Source of the DNA: Bacillota bacterium
GTDB taxonomy: Bacteria > Bacillota > Clostridia > Christensenellales > SZUA-584
Length of the DNA: 64,000 nt
Direction: 5' to 3'
Assembly: GCA_023460085.1 (NCBI GenBank)
Contig: JAEWRI010000001.1
Location: 62,001-126,000 of the forward strand
Shown here: piece after piece, positions 49,496 to 58,062 of the stretch
How the letters are laid out: every line of letters starts with the position of its first letter
Position numbering within the stretch: position 1 is the first letter of the stretch
Notes under the pieces: generated by a model
Database searches by the model: none
Told to the model about the DNA's origin: nothing
What the model saw: the letters and a program-made list of their open reading frames with translations, nothing else
Made by a program: the position numbers and the translations under genes

Positions 49496-50446
49496 TCATC
49501 CGTATGCCAGCGCGGCGATAAACGTTTTGGACTGTTCCGCAATCGTGTTGTACTCAAAGCTGTGTACGTAATGCCCGCAGCTCAGCATCACGATCGGCGC
49601 GCCCGCCGCTTCGGCAAACCGCTGAGCGCACGGTATCCAGTCATCCCCTGCGTCCTCGTCCGAAACGAACATCAGCATCGGTATGTCCGGTATCCCGCCC
49701 GCCTCGACCACCGCTGCGTTGGCGCTTGCGGCATCCCGTTCCAAAAGGCAGTCCTTGCCGAGTGCGTTCCGGTACATCAGTATTCTTTGCTGCTCCGCTT
49801 CCTGTTCAGTCAACCCCGTTTCCGTCAGGGCAGACAGGCCGGGGATCGACCGGTGCAGCCCCAACCAGACTGCGGCCTGTCCGAGCTGAACCACAAAATC
49901 TGAATCGGAGGCGTTAACACTGCGATAATATTCGGGCACGGCCATGTCCAGCCCTATGATGCCTGCAACCTCCTGCGGGTATTGCTGCGCCCAATAGAGC
50001 GCCTCTATGCCGGACATGGAATGAGGGAACAGTACGTACGGCCCGCTTTCTCCGGCAAGCGACAAGGCCTCGCGGGTCTCCGACAGCATGGTATCGATGT
50101 CCCTTGAAACGTCAACTGTCTCGGAATAACCGTACCCGGCCTTTTCCACCACCGCGATACGGTATTCGCCGGAAAGCGCTGTGTAAAGGGATTTGAAATC
50201 GTACACCGGAGCCACGGTACCTGCCCCGGACATGAAAACCAGCGTCGGCTTTTTCGACTTTTCGCCATCGGCGTAAACGTGCATCTGATGGCCGTTCACC
50301 TCTACCAGCGTGCCGTTCGGCACAATCTTACCGGCTTCAACGCCCAACGCGATATGGTGATACGCGGTGCTGACAATCAGAAAGACCACAATGCCGGATA
50401 AGAAGAATCCCAGAATTTTTCCGGTGAGTCTGATGAACTTTCTCAT
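49496..50446 (-). CDS. Membrane-anchored alpha/beta hydrolase
   Basis: 316 residues. An N-terminal TM helix (ILGFFLSGIVVFLIVSTAY) anchors an extracytoplasmic alpha/beta hydrolase. The oxyanion region is FMSGAGTVAPVYDF, the nucleophile Ser is in PHSMSGIEAL, the acid lies near VSDEDAGDDW, and the His is in SCGHYVHSF. The substrate is unknown. Base use is a little more AT-rich than in flanking genes. Confidence 0.88.
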   Translation of the reverse strand: MRKFIRLTGKILGFFLSGIVVFLIVSTAYHHIALGVEAGKIVPNGTLVEVNGHQMHVYADGEKSKKPTLVFMSGAGTVAPVYDFKSLYTALSGEYRIAVVEKAGYGYSETVDVSRDIDTMLSETREALSLAGESGPYVLFPHSMSGIEALYWAQQYPQEVAGIIGLDMAVPEYYRSVNASDSDFVVQLGQAAVWLGLHRSIPGLSALTETGLTEQEAEQQRILMYRNALGKDCLLERDAASANAAVVEAGGIPDIPMLMFVSDEDAGDDWIPCAQRFAEAAGAPIVMLSCGHYVHSFEYNTIAEQSKTFIAALAYG

Positions 50447-50498
50447 ACAAACACTCCTTACCCGTACGTTTATACCCTGTGATCGGCTTTTGATGTGT

Positions 50499-52028
50499 TC
50501 AAACAGGCAGTCGCATCATGGCCTTGGTGACTTCCGGGACATGCCGCAGCGTGTCGCGCGCGGTCATCGAAAGCTCACCCAGTTCCGCAGCCGCGGCCTC
50601 GCCCGCCTTGCCGCAGATATATGCGCCGGTCAGCGCCGCGTCGAAGCCGTCCATGCCGCCCTCGCGCCCGCCCGCAAGCAGCCCCGCGATGACGCCCGTC
50701 AGCACGTCGCCGCTGCCTCCGCGCGCCATGCCGGGCGAGCCCTGCGTCACGAAGGCCACGCGCTGTCCGTCGGTGACGATGCTCGTCGCGCCCTTCAGCA
50801 GCAGCGTTACGCCGTATTCGGCAGCGAAGCGCTTCGCGCTGCCGATGGCATCTTCACGCACCGCTTCAGGCGGCAGTCCGCACAGCCGCGAAAACTCCAC
50901 AGGGTGCGGTGTGAGCACGATGTCGCCTTGCTTTTCCCGCAGCATTGCAGTATCCCGCGCGATGAGGTTGAGCGCATCGGCGTCGAATACCTTGCGGATG
51001 TCGTAGCAGGTGACGAGGTGACGCACCGCCGCCGCCGCGCCGCTGCCCGTGCCCAGCCCCGGCCCGCACGCCAGCGCCGTCTTGCCCGTCAGCAGCCTCT
51101 CCAGCCCCGGTACGCACCGCTCCGAGAGCGCGCCGTCGGCCTCGTCCAACGCGAACGTCATGGCCTCCGGCAGCGCCGGGGAAAAGGCCGCCTGCAGGCA
51201 CGCAGGCAGACCCGCCGTCACCAGGCCCGCGCCGCTGCGCAGCGCGGCTTCGGTGCACATCACCGCCGCGCCGGAGAACCCCTGACTGCCCGCGACGACA
51301 GCCAGCTTGCCGAAGCTGCCCTTGTGCGTATCGCTGCGGCGCGATGGCAGCGCGAGCGTTTCCGGCGCTTCCATAAAGTCCCCGCAGAAGCCCTCCGCAG
51401 TGCCTATCTCCTTCACGCTCAGCCTGCCCGTCAGCCCGCGCCCGGGATACAGCAGGTGTCCCGGCTTGGCGCACTGGAACGTTACGGTCTCGTCCGCGCG
51501 GATGGCGCAGCCCAACACCGCGCCGGTGTCCGCGTCCACGCCGGAGGCGATATCGACGGCGACCACATACGCGCCGCTTCGATTCACGGCCTCCGCGATT
51601 TCCGCGTAAAACCCTTCCACCGCGCGCGAAAGCCCCACGCCCAGCAGCGCGTCGATAAGCGCACAATCGCGCATATCGGAAAGCCATACGCGAATATCCG
51701 CATCATTTTGAATCTCGATGATGTCCGCACCAAAGTACGCGGCGTTCACCGCGGCGTGGCCCTTCAGCGCGTCCGCGCGGCCCGCGAGCAGCACCGTGAC
51801 GCGGTAGCCCATGGTTTTAAGCTGCCGCGCCGCCGCGAAGCCGTCGCCGCCGTTGTTGCCCGGGCCGCACAGCGCGACGACGCGCGTGCCCCGGTCGAAC
51901 CGGGCCGCCACCGCGGACGTGACGCCGAACGCGGCGTTCTCCATCAGCAGCAGCGACGGGATGTGCCGCTCCTTGGTCATGTACGCGTCCAGCGCGCGCA
52001 TGGTGTCCGCAAGCACCACAGGGATCAT
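50499..52028 (-). CDS. nnr: Bifunctional NAD(P)H-hydrate epimerase / ADP-dependent dehydratase
   Basis: 509 residues, the usual bacterial fusion that repairs hydrated NADH and NADPH. The N-terminal epimerase (YjeF_N) has LCGPGNNGGDGFAAARQL. The C-terminal dehydratase (YjeF_C) has the ATP/ADP-binding GPGLGTGSGAA and ARGGSGDVLTGVIAG with the catalytic Asp. The ATG at 52028 has GAGGAG upstream. acpS, its usual neighbour, is separated from it by the ProC-like gene. Confidence 0.95.
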   Translation of the reverse strand: MIPVVLADTMRALDAYMTKERHIPSLLLMENAAFGVTSAVAARFDRGTRVVALCGPGNNGGDGFAAARQLKTMGYRVTVLLAGRADALKGHAAVNAAYFGADIIEIQNDADIRVWLSDMRDCALIDALLGVGLSRAVEGFYAEIAEAVNRSGAYVVAVDIASGVDADTGAVLGCAIRADETVTFQCAKPGHLLYPGRGLTGRLSVKEIGTAEGFCGDFMEAPETLALPSRRSDTHKGSFGKLAVVAGSQGFSGAAVMCTEAALRSGAGLVTAGLPACLQAAFSPALPEAMTFALDEADGALSERCVPGLERLLTGKTALACGPGLGTGSGAAAAVRHLVTCYDIRKVFDADALNLIARDTAMLREKQGDIVLTPHPVEFSRLCGLPPEAVREDAIGSAKRFAAEYGVTLLLKGATSIVTDGQRVAFVTQGSPGMARGGSGDVLTGVIAGLLAGGREGGMDGFDAALTGAYICGKAGEAAAAELGELSMTARDTLRHVPEVTKAMMRLPV

Positions 52029-52047
52029 GCAATTCTCCTCAATACGG

Positions 52048-52878
52048 TTATTCATTTGAAAAATCGCTATTGCTTTTGGTTTCAGCAAGCCGTCTTTTAT
52101 CCAGTGTCTTTGTGAACATCTCGTCAAATATCTGCGGAAGAGCCTCATTGAAAACAAAAACGCCTTCCTGTGTGATGCCGCCTTTAGTAGCAACGCGGGA
52201 TACGACCTGTTCAAAACTCATGTCCGTTTCGGACAGCAGCTTTGCCGTCGCAAAAAGAGTTTCATTTACCATCGCGCTAATCTCTTCAAATGTGAATGAC
52301 GTTGTGTGCGACGCGGCAGCATACACAAAATGCCCAAACATACTGGCGATGAAGCCGGGAGCGCAGCTTGTAAGCTCAGCAGCGAAACCTATGTCGCTGT
52401 CTTTTACGATCTTAACGCTGCCGAACGGGCGTATTGATCTCTCCAAAAACTCCACGTCCCCGCTTGTAACGTTCGCGTTGTGGCACAAAAGTGACATGCC
52501 TGCGCCGGTCTGCGATGTTATCGTCGGTATCAATTTTGATATCTTGCCAGGGATAATCGACTGCAGATTGTCCAAAGAAACAGACCCGGCGATAGATACG
52601 ATATGGGTATCCGCACAGATAAAAGGCCTGATCTCCAGCAAAACGCCTTTTATCTGTGCGGGCTTTACGCACAGAAAAACGACGCGCGCATTTTGGGCGA
52701 TATCGCAACAGGACTCATATATTTTGGTGCCCGGGAACATACCGTTTATCTCGTATAGCTTCTCTTTGTCTTTTCGTGTGGCGCAGATGCTGTTTTCCTT
52801 AACGTTTGAATATTTGATAAGGCTGTGTATCAGCATTCTGGCCATGCTGCCGAATCCTATAAATCCAAAATCAAACAT
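52048..52878 (-). CDS. Pyrroline-5-carboxylate reductase-family protein (ProC-like)
   Basis: 276 residues. N-terminal Rossmann domain (FGFIGFGSMARMLI), VVFLCVKPAQIKGVL, SIAGSVSL and the C-terminal helical dimer domain (ELTSCAPGFIASMF...VATKGGITQEGV). The SCAPGF and KGGIT motifs are those of ProC, which makes proline from P5C. Codon and base use are clearly more AT-rich than in all neighbours. It interrupts the usual acpS-nnr pair, so it was probably acquired. A paralogous oxidoreductase role is possible. Confidence 0.85.
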   Translation of the reverse strand: MFDFGFIGFGSMARMLIHSLIKYSNVKENSICATRKDKEKLYEINGMFPGTKIYESCCDIAQNARVVFLCVKPAQIKGVLLEIRPFICADTHIVSIAGSVSLDNLQSIIPGKISKLIPTITSQTGAGMSLLCHNANVTSGDVEFLERSIRPFGSVKIVKDSDIGFAAELTSCAPGFIASMFGHFVYAAASHTTSFTFEEISAMVNETLFATAKLLSETDMSFEQVVSRVATKGGITQEGVFVFNEALPQIFDEMFTKTLDKRRLAETKSNSDFSNE

Positions 52879-52921
52879 AGCTCGCCCCCCCGAATTCTCT
52901 TTATGGCTTATCCCTGTTTTC

Positions 52922-53299
52922 TCATTGCTCTGCACCTTCCGCGACGGCCTGCGCGATGGCGTAGCCGCCGTCGTGCGCAATGGAGAGGTGTATGCGCTTC
53001 ACGCCCAGCTCCTCCGCCTTGCGCAGCGCACCTCCGCACAGCCGCACCTCCGGCTGTCCCGAGGGCAGCTTGATGACGGAAATCTCGCGCAACGGCATGC
53101 CGCCGAGGCCCTGCCCCAGCGCCTTTAAAACCGCCTCCTTGGCGGCGAAGCGCCCAGCGACGGTCTGCGCCGCGTATTTGCACGCCTTGAAAACCTCCAG
53201 CTCCTCGTCGGAAAAGAAGTCGGTGTAGAATCGCTCATTCCGTGAGGGGCGGTCTATACGGGCGATTTCCACGATGTCGATGCCGATGCCGACGATCAT
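52922..53299 (-). CDS. acpS: Holo-[acyl-carrier-protein] synthase
   Basis: 125 residues, normal length. It transfers 4'-phosphopantetheine from CoA to acyl carrier protein. The GIGIDIVEIARI start (Mg-binding Asp) and the FAAKEAVLKAL motif (Glu ligand) are present, plus HLSIAHDGGYAIAQAV near the end. The ATG at 53299 overlaps the peptidase stop by 4 bp (ATGA). Confidence 0.95.
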   Translation of the reverse strand: MIVGIGIDIVEIARIDRPSRNERFYTDFFSDEELEVFKACKYAAQTVAGRFAAKEAVLKALGQGLGGMPLREISVIKLPSGQPEVRLCGGALRKAEELGVKRIHLSIAHDGGYAIAQAVAEGAEQ

Positions 53300-54237
53300 T
53301 TCGCGGCCTCCACGGCGTTGACGATGGCCCTTGCCGCCGCCTCCGCACCCGCCGCCAGCACCGCGTGGATGCTGCACGGCAGCTCACCCATCGAGAACGC
53401 GAATACCGTGTCGCCGTCAAAAAAGGTGTGTGCGGGGCGCACGCACATCGCGATGCCGTCCTGCCCCATCGCGGCCAGCTTGTTGGCCTGCTCCTTCGTG
53501 AGCGCCGCGTTGGTGCCGACGATGCCGATGGTGGTGTTCCGCCCGGCCATATCCTCCGCGCCGAACTGCATCAGCGCTTCCGTCACGGTGGAACCGCGCA
53601 TGCCCGCGGCGCGTTTGCCCGTTTCGTGATGGTATACGTCGCCCAGCGCGTTCACCGCGAAGCACGCCGCCACCACCACGCCGCCCGGCAGCGCCACCGA
53701 AGCGCAGCCGAAGCCGCCCGGCGCGGCAAACTCCATGCCGCCCGCCTTGCCCACCGTTGCGCCGGTGCCCGCGCCGAAGCGCCCCTGCTCCAGCGGCTTC
53801 TCGTCCGCGGCCTCGCACGCGGCAAAGCCCGCCTGCGCGTCGGGCCGCACGGAAGCGCTGCCCGTGCCGAGGTCGTACAGCACCGCCGCCGGAACGATGG
53901 GTACCCGCGCGTCGCCCGCGTCGAAGCCCATGCCGCGCGCCTCCAACCAGCGCATCACGCCGTCCGCCGCCGCGAGCCCGAACGCGCTGCCGCCCGAAAG
54001 CAGCAGGGCGTTGGCCTTCTGCACGGCGTTCATGGGACGGCAGAGGTCCGTCTCCCGCGTGCCGGGCGCGCTGCCGCGCACGTCCACGCCGACCACGCCG
54101 CCCTCCGGCGATCCACCCCCAAAAGCTTCGCTTTTCGGGGACCCCAAGATCACGACGGTGCAGCCCGTCCGGTTTTCTCCGTCCGTATAATGCCCGGCCA
54201 GCACGCCGGGGACATCCGTAATACAGCCCTTATACAT
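53296..54237 (-). CDS. P1-family (DmpA/BapA-like) aminopeptidase
   Basis: 313 residues of the Ntn-like self-processing family. Motifs: ITDVPGVLAGHYTD at the start, GGSAFGLAAADGVMRWLEARG, FGAGTGATVGK, and VALPGGVVVAACFAVNALGDVYH around the presumed maturation region. The family cleaves N-terminal D- or beta-amino acids or has unknown substrates. It overlaps both birA (8 bp) and acpS (4 bp). Confidence 0.88.
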   Translation of the reverse strand: MYKGCITDVPGVLAGHYTDGENRTGCTVVILGSPKSEAFGGGSPEGGVVGVDVRGSAPGTRETDLCRPMNAVQKANALLLSGGSAFGLAAADGVMRWLEARGMGFDAGDARVPIVPAAVLYDLGTGSASVRPDAQAGFAACEAADEKPLEQGRFGAGTGATVGKAGGMEFAAPGGFGCASVALPGGVVVAACFAVNALGDVYHHETGKRAAGMRGSTVTEALMQFGAEDMAGRNTTIGIVGTNAALTKEQANKLAAMGQDGIAMCVRPAHTFFDGDTVFAFSMGELPCSIHAVLAAGAEAAARAIVNAVEAAK

Positions 54238-55174
54238 AGCCCTTCTCCCCCCGCAGCGATACCTCGCCCGCGACGAAACGCCTTGTTCCGCCGTCTGTCC
54301 CGATGAGTATCGCGCCTTCGTCGTCGTACCCCGCGAAGCTCCCCGTGATGCTTTCCCCCGCCGAGCTCAGCGTCACCGTACCCCGCACCGCGCTTCTCTC
54401 GCGAAAGGCGGGCATGAACGGTGCCAGCCCCCGCGCCTCAAACATATTGAACGCCTCGAAGAAGCGGTCGATGATGCCCGCAGCCAGCTCCGTGTGGTTG
54501 GCTTCCGCCGCCGCCGCGATGGGCTCCAGCTCTCCGCCCAGCGACGCCGCGCAGGTGTTGACGCCGATGCCGCACACCACGAATTCCACGCCGTCCATCT
54601 GGACCATGCCCTCGGTGAGTATGCCCGCGGCCTTTTTGCCGCCGATGAGCACGTCGTTGGGCCACTTGATGGCGGCCTGCGCGCCGGTCAGGCTCTGCAC
54701 CGCTTCGCACACCGCCACCGCCGCCATCAGCGTGATGCCCGACACGCGCGACGCGTCGATCTTCGGCCTCGCCAGCAGCGTTACGTACACGCCCTGCCCC
54801 GGCGCGGATACCCAGGTGCGGCCCATGCGCCCGCGTCCCTTTGTCTGCTCCCCCGCGAGGAAGGCCGCGCGCATCAGGCTGCCGTCCCGCGCCGCCGCCT
54901 TGGCCGTCTCGTTGGTAGAGGGCGTGCTGTCCTCGTAGAATACCGGCACATCGGCGCGCATAAAGGCGCGCACGTATTCCGCGCGCGGCACGATGGGCGC
55001 GGACACCAGCCGGTAGCCCTTGTTCTGCACGCTCTCTATCTCCGCGCCGTCGGCCTGCATGGCGCGGATGTGCTTCCACAGCGCCGCGCGCGTAACGCCC
55101 AGTTCGGCGCTCAGGCGCTCGCCCGAAACGAAGCCGTCCGCCTCCCGCAGCGCGCGCATGATTTCGTACTTCAC
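54230..55174 (-). CDS. birA: Biotin-[acetyl-CoA-carboxylase] ligase / biotin repressor
   Basis: 314 residues. The N-terminal winged helix (SGERLSAELGVTRAALWKHIRAMQADGAEIESVQNKGYRL) makes it the DNA-binding class. The ligase core has GRGRMGRTWVS (biotinyl-AMP loop) and IKWPNDVLIGGKKAAGIL. A C-terminal SH3-like domain follows (GSFAGYDDEGAILIGTDGGT). It attaches biotin to carboxylases and can repress biotin genes. It overlaps recX by 4 bp. Confidence 0.96.
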   Translation of the reverse strand: MKYEIMRALREADGFVSGERLSAELGVTRAALWKHIRAMQADGAEIESVQNKGYRLVSAPIVPRAEYVRAFMRADVPVFYEDSTPSTNETAKAAARDGSLMRAAFLAGEQTKGRGRMGRTWVSAPGQGVYVTLLARPKIDASRVSGITLMAAVAVCEAVQSLTGAQAAIKWPNDVLIGGKKAAGILTEGMVQMDGVEFVVCGIGVNTCAASLGGELEPIAAAAEANHTELAAGIIDRFFEAFNMFEARGLAPFMPAFRERSAVRGTVTLSSAGESITGSFAGYDDEGAILIGTDGGTRRFVAGEVSLRGEKGYV

Positions 55175-55794
55175 TCCCTATCCTCCGAAAACAGCGAGGA
55201 AATGACGTCGTACGCGAAGCCGTGCCGCACGAGCGCCGCGCTGATGCGCCTGCGTTCCTCGCGGATATCCCCGCCGCGCGCCAGCCTCGCCAGCTGCCGC
55301 CGCGCGTTGTCGCGTTCGTCCTCCTCGGTATAGTCCTCCATCGCCTCCGCGGCCGCAGACGCCGCGACGCCCTTCTCGCGGAGCTTGTACTCCACGGCCA
55401 TGCGGCCCAGCGTGCCGGTCTCCCGCATGGTGCGCACGTACTCTGCCGCGTAAGCCGCGTCGTTCACATAGCCGTAGCTCTCCAACTTGTCCAGCGCCGC
55501 GCAGACCGCGCCCTCGCCGATGCCGCGCTCCCCCAGCTTGCGCGTCAAATCCGCGCGGGTGCGCATCCCGTGGGCCAGTATCGCCGCCGCGCAGTCGAAC
55601 GCGTACGCCGCGTTGTCCTTCTCCACCGCCTCGCGCAGCACCGACGCCGCAATCTCCGCGCCCGGCTTCACACCGTATACGACGATCGCTTCCGCCCCCA
55701 GCGACGCGATGTATTCGCCGTCGGCATAGATGTTGTAGCGATCCTTCTTCCTTTTCTGCGGCTCCACCGCACTGATTCTCTGCATATCTTCCAT
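55171..55794 (-). CDS. recX: Regulatory protein RecX
   Basis: 207 residues with the repeated three-helix units of RecX (CAAILAHGMRTRADLTRKLGERGIGEGAVCAALDKLESYGYVNDAAYAAEYV and the following repeats). It binds RecA filaments and limits recombination. The start is uncertain: ATG at 55794 or at 55785, both with poor ribosome sites. It is first in the operon ending with nnr. Confidence 0.88.
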   Translation of the reverse strand: MEDMQRISAVEPQKRKKDRYNIYADGEYIASLGAEAIVVYGVKPGAEIAASVLREAVEKDNAAYAFDCAAAILAHGMRTRADLTRKLGERGIGEGAVCAALDKLESYGYVNDAAYAAEYVRTMRETGTLGRMAVEYKLREKGVAASAAAEAMEDYTEEDERDNARRQLARLARGGDIREERRRISAALVRHGFAYDVISSLFSEDRE

Positions 55795-55874
55795 GTTTTT
55801 GATTATAAAGGAAGCGCCGCAAAACATAAAGCATATTTCATCCCCCGCCGTACAAAATAGATTCGGAGGCGCGT

Positions 55875-56081
55875 ATGCCGGAACAGAATGCGACGATACA
55901 ATCGAAAACCCTGATGCTGCTGGAGCAGCAGATGAAGCTGGAAGCGCTGGCCGCCAAAAAAAGCGCGCTGTACGCCGGGTACTTTCAGGACGCCGTGCTG
56001 AAGGGGTATTCACAGCAGTTGGCGCTGCACCACCGGGATAACCTTGCCAGCCTTACCGGCTATCTCGACGGACTGAAGTAA
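55875..56081 (+). CDS. Small spore-coat-associated protein (probable)
   Basis: 68 residues, largely helical and Gln/Leu-rich (LMLLEQQMKLEALAAKKSALYAGYFQDAVLKGYSQQLALHH). CGGAGG precedes the ATG. It lies 11 bp upstream of a CotF-like gene and has the same helical character, so it may be its partner in the spore coat. No firm family match. Confidence 0.65.
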   Translation: MPEQNATIQSKTLMLLEQQMKLEALAAKKSALYAGYFQDAVLKGYSQQLALHHRDNLASLTGYLDGLK

Positions 56082-56092
56082 AGGAGGGGCGC

Positions 56093-56368
56093 ATGCCGCA
56101 GGAGGGGTTTTCCGAGCAGGAGCTGCTGGCGGACATCATGAATCAGGAGAGACAGCTCATCGCTGCGTGCGCGGCCTCGCTGCAGGAGGCCGCCTGTCCG
56201 CAGCTGCGCAGGCTGCTGCTGGGGCAATTGCAGCAGGCCAGCAAGGATCAGTACGAGCTACTGGAGCAGATGCGCCAGAAGGGCTATTATCCGGACAGGG
56301 ACGTCACCGGCGCGGAGCTGCGCCGCATCACCGCCGAGTTTAAATCTATGCAGGGCGGAACCCTTTAG
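56093..56368 (+). CDS. CotF-like spore coat protein
   Basis: 91 residues, two or three helices of the ferritin-like CotF domain. LADIMNQERQLIAACAASLQEAACPQLRRLLLGQLQQASKDQYELLEQMRQKGYYPDRDV ends in the KGYYP motif common to clostridial coat proteins. It is translated with the preceding small protein. It supports a spore-forming host. Confidence 0.8.
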   Translation: MPQEGFSEQELLADIMNQERQLIAACAASLQEAACPQLRRLLLGQLQQASKDQYELLEQMRQKGYYPDRDVTGAELRRITAEFKSMQGGTL

Positions 56369-56385
56369 CCGCCCCGGAGGACATA

Positions 56386-56931
56386 TTGACCCTATTCATC
56401 ATCATTTGCGCCGCGCTGCTGACCGCAGTGGCCGGTTTCTCCTATATCCGTCTGCGGCTGCAGCACCGGTCCCGGTCCGCGAAGCCCGTGCCTTTTATAT
56501 TCCTGCCGTTTCTGGCATACCTGCTCTGCGTGCTTCTATTTCGCCTGAACGTGCCGTGGCACGTGCTGCTGTGGGGCGCTGCCGCGCAGTTCGTACAGCT
56601 CTTTGTCGGCTATTACCGGAACGCGTTCGAGCGCTCCACGCGCTTCGACCGGTATATGCACGCGCTGGCGTGCTTCGCGTACGGACTGCTGATTTATGGC
56701 ACACTGGCCGCGATTACCGGCGAGGACGTTTCACCGCTCTACGCCGCCCTGATGAGCGCCGCGTTCGCTGAAACCTTCGGCGTGCTGATGGAGCACTTCG
56801 AGTTCACCGCGGACCTGCATGGCAAGTCTCCCGTCAAGCACCAGAAGAGCCTGCGCGACACCAACTTCGACCTGCTTGCCAACAGCTTCGGCGCGCTGTG
56901 CGCCGGTATTTACGCGTACATGCTGATGTAG
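56386..56931 (+). CDS. DUF2238 (YjdF-like) membrane protein
   Basis: 181 residues with five TM helices. The C-terminal signature VLMEHFEFTADL...DTNFDLLANSFGALCAGI is that of DUF2238/YjdF proteins. The start is TTG at 56386 with CGGAGG five bases upstream. It is 17 bp after the CotF gene and possibly co-transcribed. The function is unknown. Confidence 0.82.
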   Translation: MTLFIIICAALLTAVAGFSYIRLRLQHRSRSAKPVPFIFLPFLAYLLCVLLFRLNVPWHVLLWGAAAQFVQLFVGYYRNAFERSTRFDRYMHALACFAYGLLIYGTLAAITGEDVSPLYAALMSAAFAETFGVLMEHFEFTADLHGKSPVKHQKSLRDTNFDLLANSFGALCAGIYAYMLM

Positions 56932-56956
56932 GAATTTACGCGGCGATGCGGATGGC

Positions 56957-56985
56957 TTGACCATACCGTCTTCATGGTATATAAT
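56957..56985 (+). promoter_or_regulatory. Promoter of the zinc-ribbon/GyrI-like operon
   Basis: TTGACC (56957-56962), 17-bp spacer, TATAAT (56980-56985). The five-mers ATACC, GGTAT, ATACC alternate at 56963, 56976 and 56989, forming overlapping inverted repeats across the spacer and the -10, likely regulator contacts. Confidence 0.8.
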
Positions 56986-57006
56986 GGAATACCAAGGAGG
57001 CGGCGC

Positions 57007-57393
57007 ATGTTCTTAATTTTCGGCATCGGGGAAAAGGAGAAGGAGCTAAAATCCTTCGAACAGATTGTCTGTCCGCTCTGCGGACGGTATACGCGGGCGG
57101 TGCTCATCCTTCGCTATACCTACCTTCACCTGTTCTTCATCCCCACGTTCCGCTGGAATCGGCGCTGGCTGATAAAGCTGCGCTGCTGCTGCGCGCTCTA
57201 CGAGGCCGATCGGGAATACGGCAGAGAGCTGGAAGTCTCGGACCGCATCGATTTCTCCCGGCTTCACTGCGTATCCAGCGGCTTTGGCGCGTTTCACGGC
57301 AGCGAAAGCCCGGATATCCGGTGCTCCCGCTGCGGGCGCAGCTACGACAGCAGCTTCGCCTTCTGCCCGCACTGCGGCACCCCAAAACCGTAG
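57007..57393 (+). CDS. Zinc-ribbon domain protein
   Basis: 128 residues with two potential Zn sites. CPLCGRYTRAVLILRYTYLHLFFIPTFRW near the start resembles the DUF/zinc_ribbon_15 class, and CSRCGRSYDSSFAFCPHCGTPKP is a classical C-terminal zinc ribbon. GGAGG precedes the ATG at 57007. It is 9 bp before the first GyrI-like gene. Its role is unknown. Confidence 0.82.
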   Translation: MFLIFGIGEKEKELKSFEQIVCPLCGRYTRAVLILRYTYLHLFFIPTFRWNRRWLIKLRCCCALYEADREYGRELEVSDRIDFSRLHCVSSGFGAFHGSESPDIRCSRCGRSYDSSFAFCPHCGTPKP

Positions 57394-57402
57394 AGGCACG
57401 CA

Positions 57403-58047
57403 ATGGAAAAGCTCGGGTATGACCGGCTGGTCAAAAAGCTTTACGTGCATTCCGTCGGCAAGCTGCAAATCACGCAGATACCCGCGCTTCGCTACGCCAT
57501 GACAGATGGCCGGGGAGACCCGAAAGCCCATCCCGAATTCAGAGAGGCGGCGGATTCCCTGTTCCTGATATCGCACGCCGTCAAAGCGCTGGCCGGTAAG
57601 GACACAAGGACATATGGGTATTTCCCCTGTCACGTCAACGTGCTGGAGGGCCTGTGGAATTTACCCGACGGCGAAACGTTTGATGTTTCCCGCAAGGACC
57701 GGCTGCTTTGGACGCTCATGATCATGCAGCCGCCGTTCGTGACGCCGGAGCTGTTCTCGGATGCGCTTTTCCGCCTGCGGCGCAGGAAGCCGGACAACCC
57801 CATGCTGCAGCGGTTGCGTCTGGAGACGCTGGACGAAGGGTTGTGCTGTCAGGCAACCCATATCGGCCCCTTCGACAACGAGCCCGCAACCTTCGCGCTC
57901 ATGAGCCAGTTCACGGAGACAAGCGGATATCGGCGCGCACAGAAGGGCCACCACGAGGTCTATATCAGCGATTATCGCAGAAATCCGCCAGAGAATTTAA
58001 AGACGCTGCTGCGGTTTCGGGTGGAGCCACGACAGCCCATCGTATAA
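57403..58047 (+). CDS. GyrI-like small-molecule-binding protein, copy 1
   Basis: 214 residues of the GyrI-like/COG4832 family (SOUL-like effector-binding fold without a DNA-binding domain). Features: PALRYAMTDGRGDP, the aromatic pocket stretch LLWTLMIMQPPFVTPELF and DEGLCCQATHIGPFDNEPATFALM. The paralogue follows after 15 bp. The ligands of this family are mostly unknown; some members detoxify small molecules by hydrolysis. Confidence 0.9.
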   Translation: MEKLGYDRLVKKLYVHSVGKLQITQIPALRYAMTDGRGDPKAHPEFREAADSLFLISHAVKALAGKDTRTYGYFPCHVNVLEGLWNLPDGETFDVSRKDRLLWTLMIMQPPFVTPELFSDALFRLRRRKPDNPMLQRLRLETLDEGLCCQATHIGPFDNEPATFALMSQFTETSGYRRAQKGHHEVYISDYRRNPPENLKTLLRFRVEPRQPIV

Positions 58048-58062
58048 TATCGGGAGGATATC

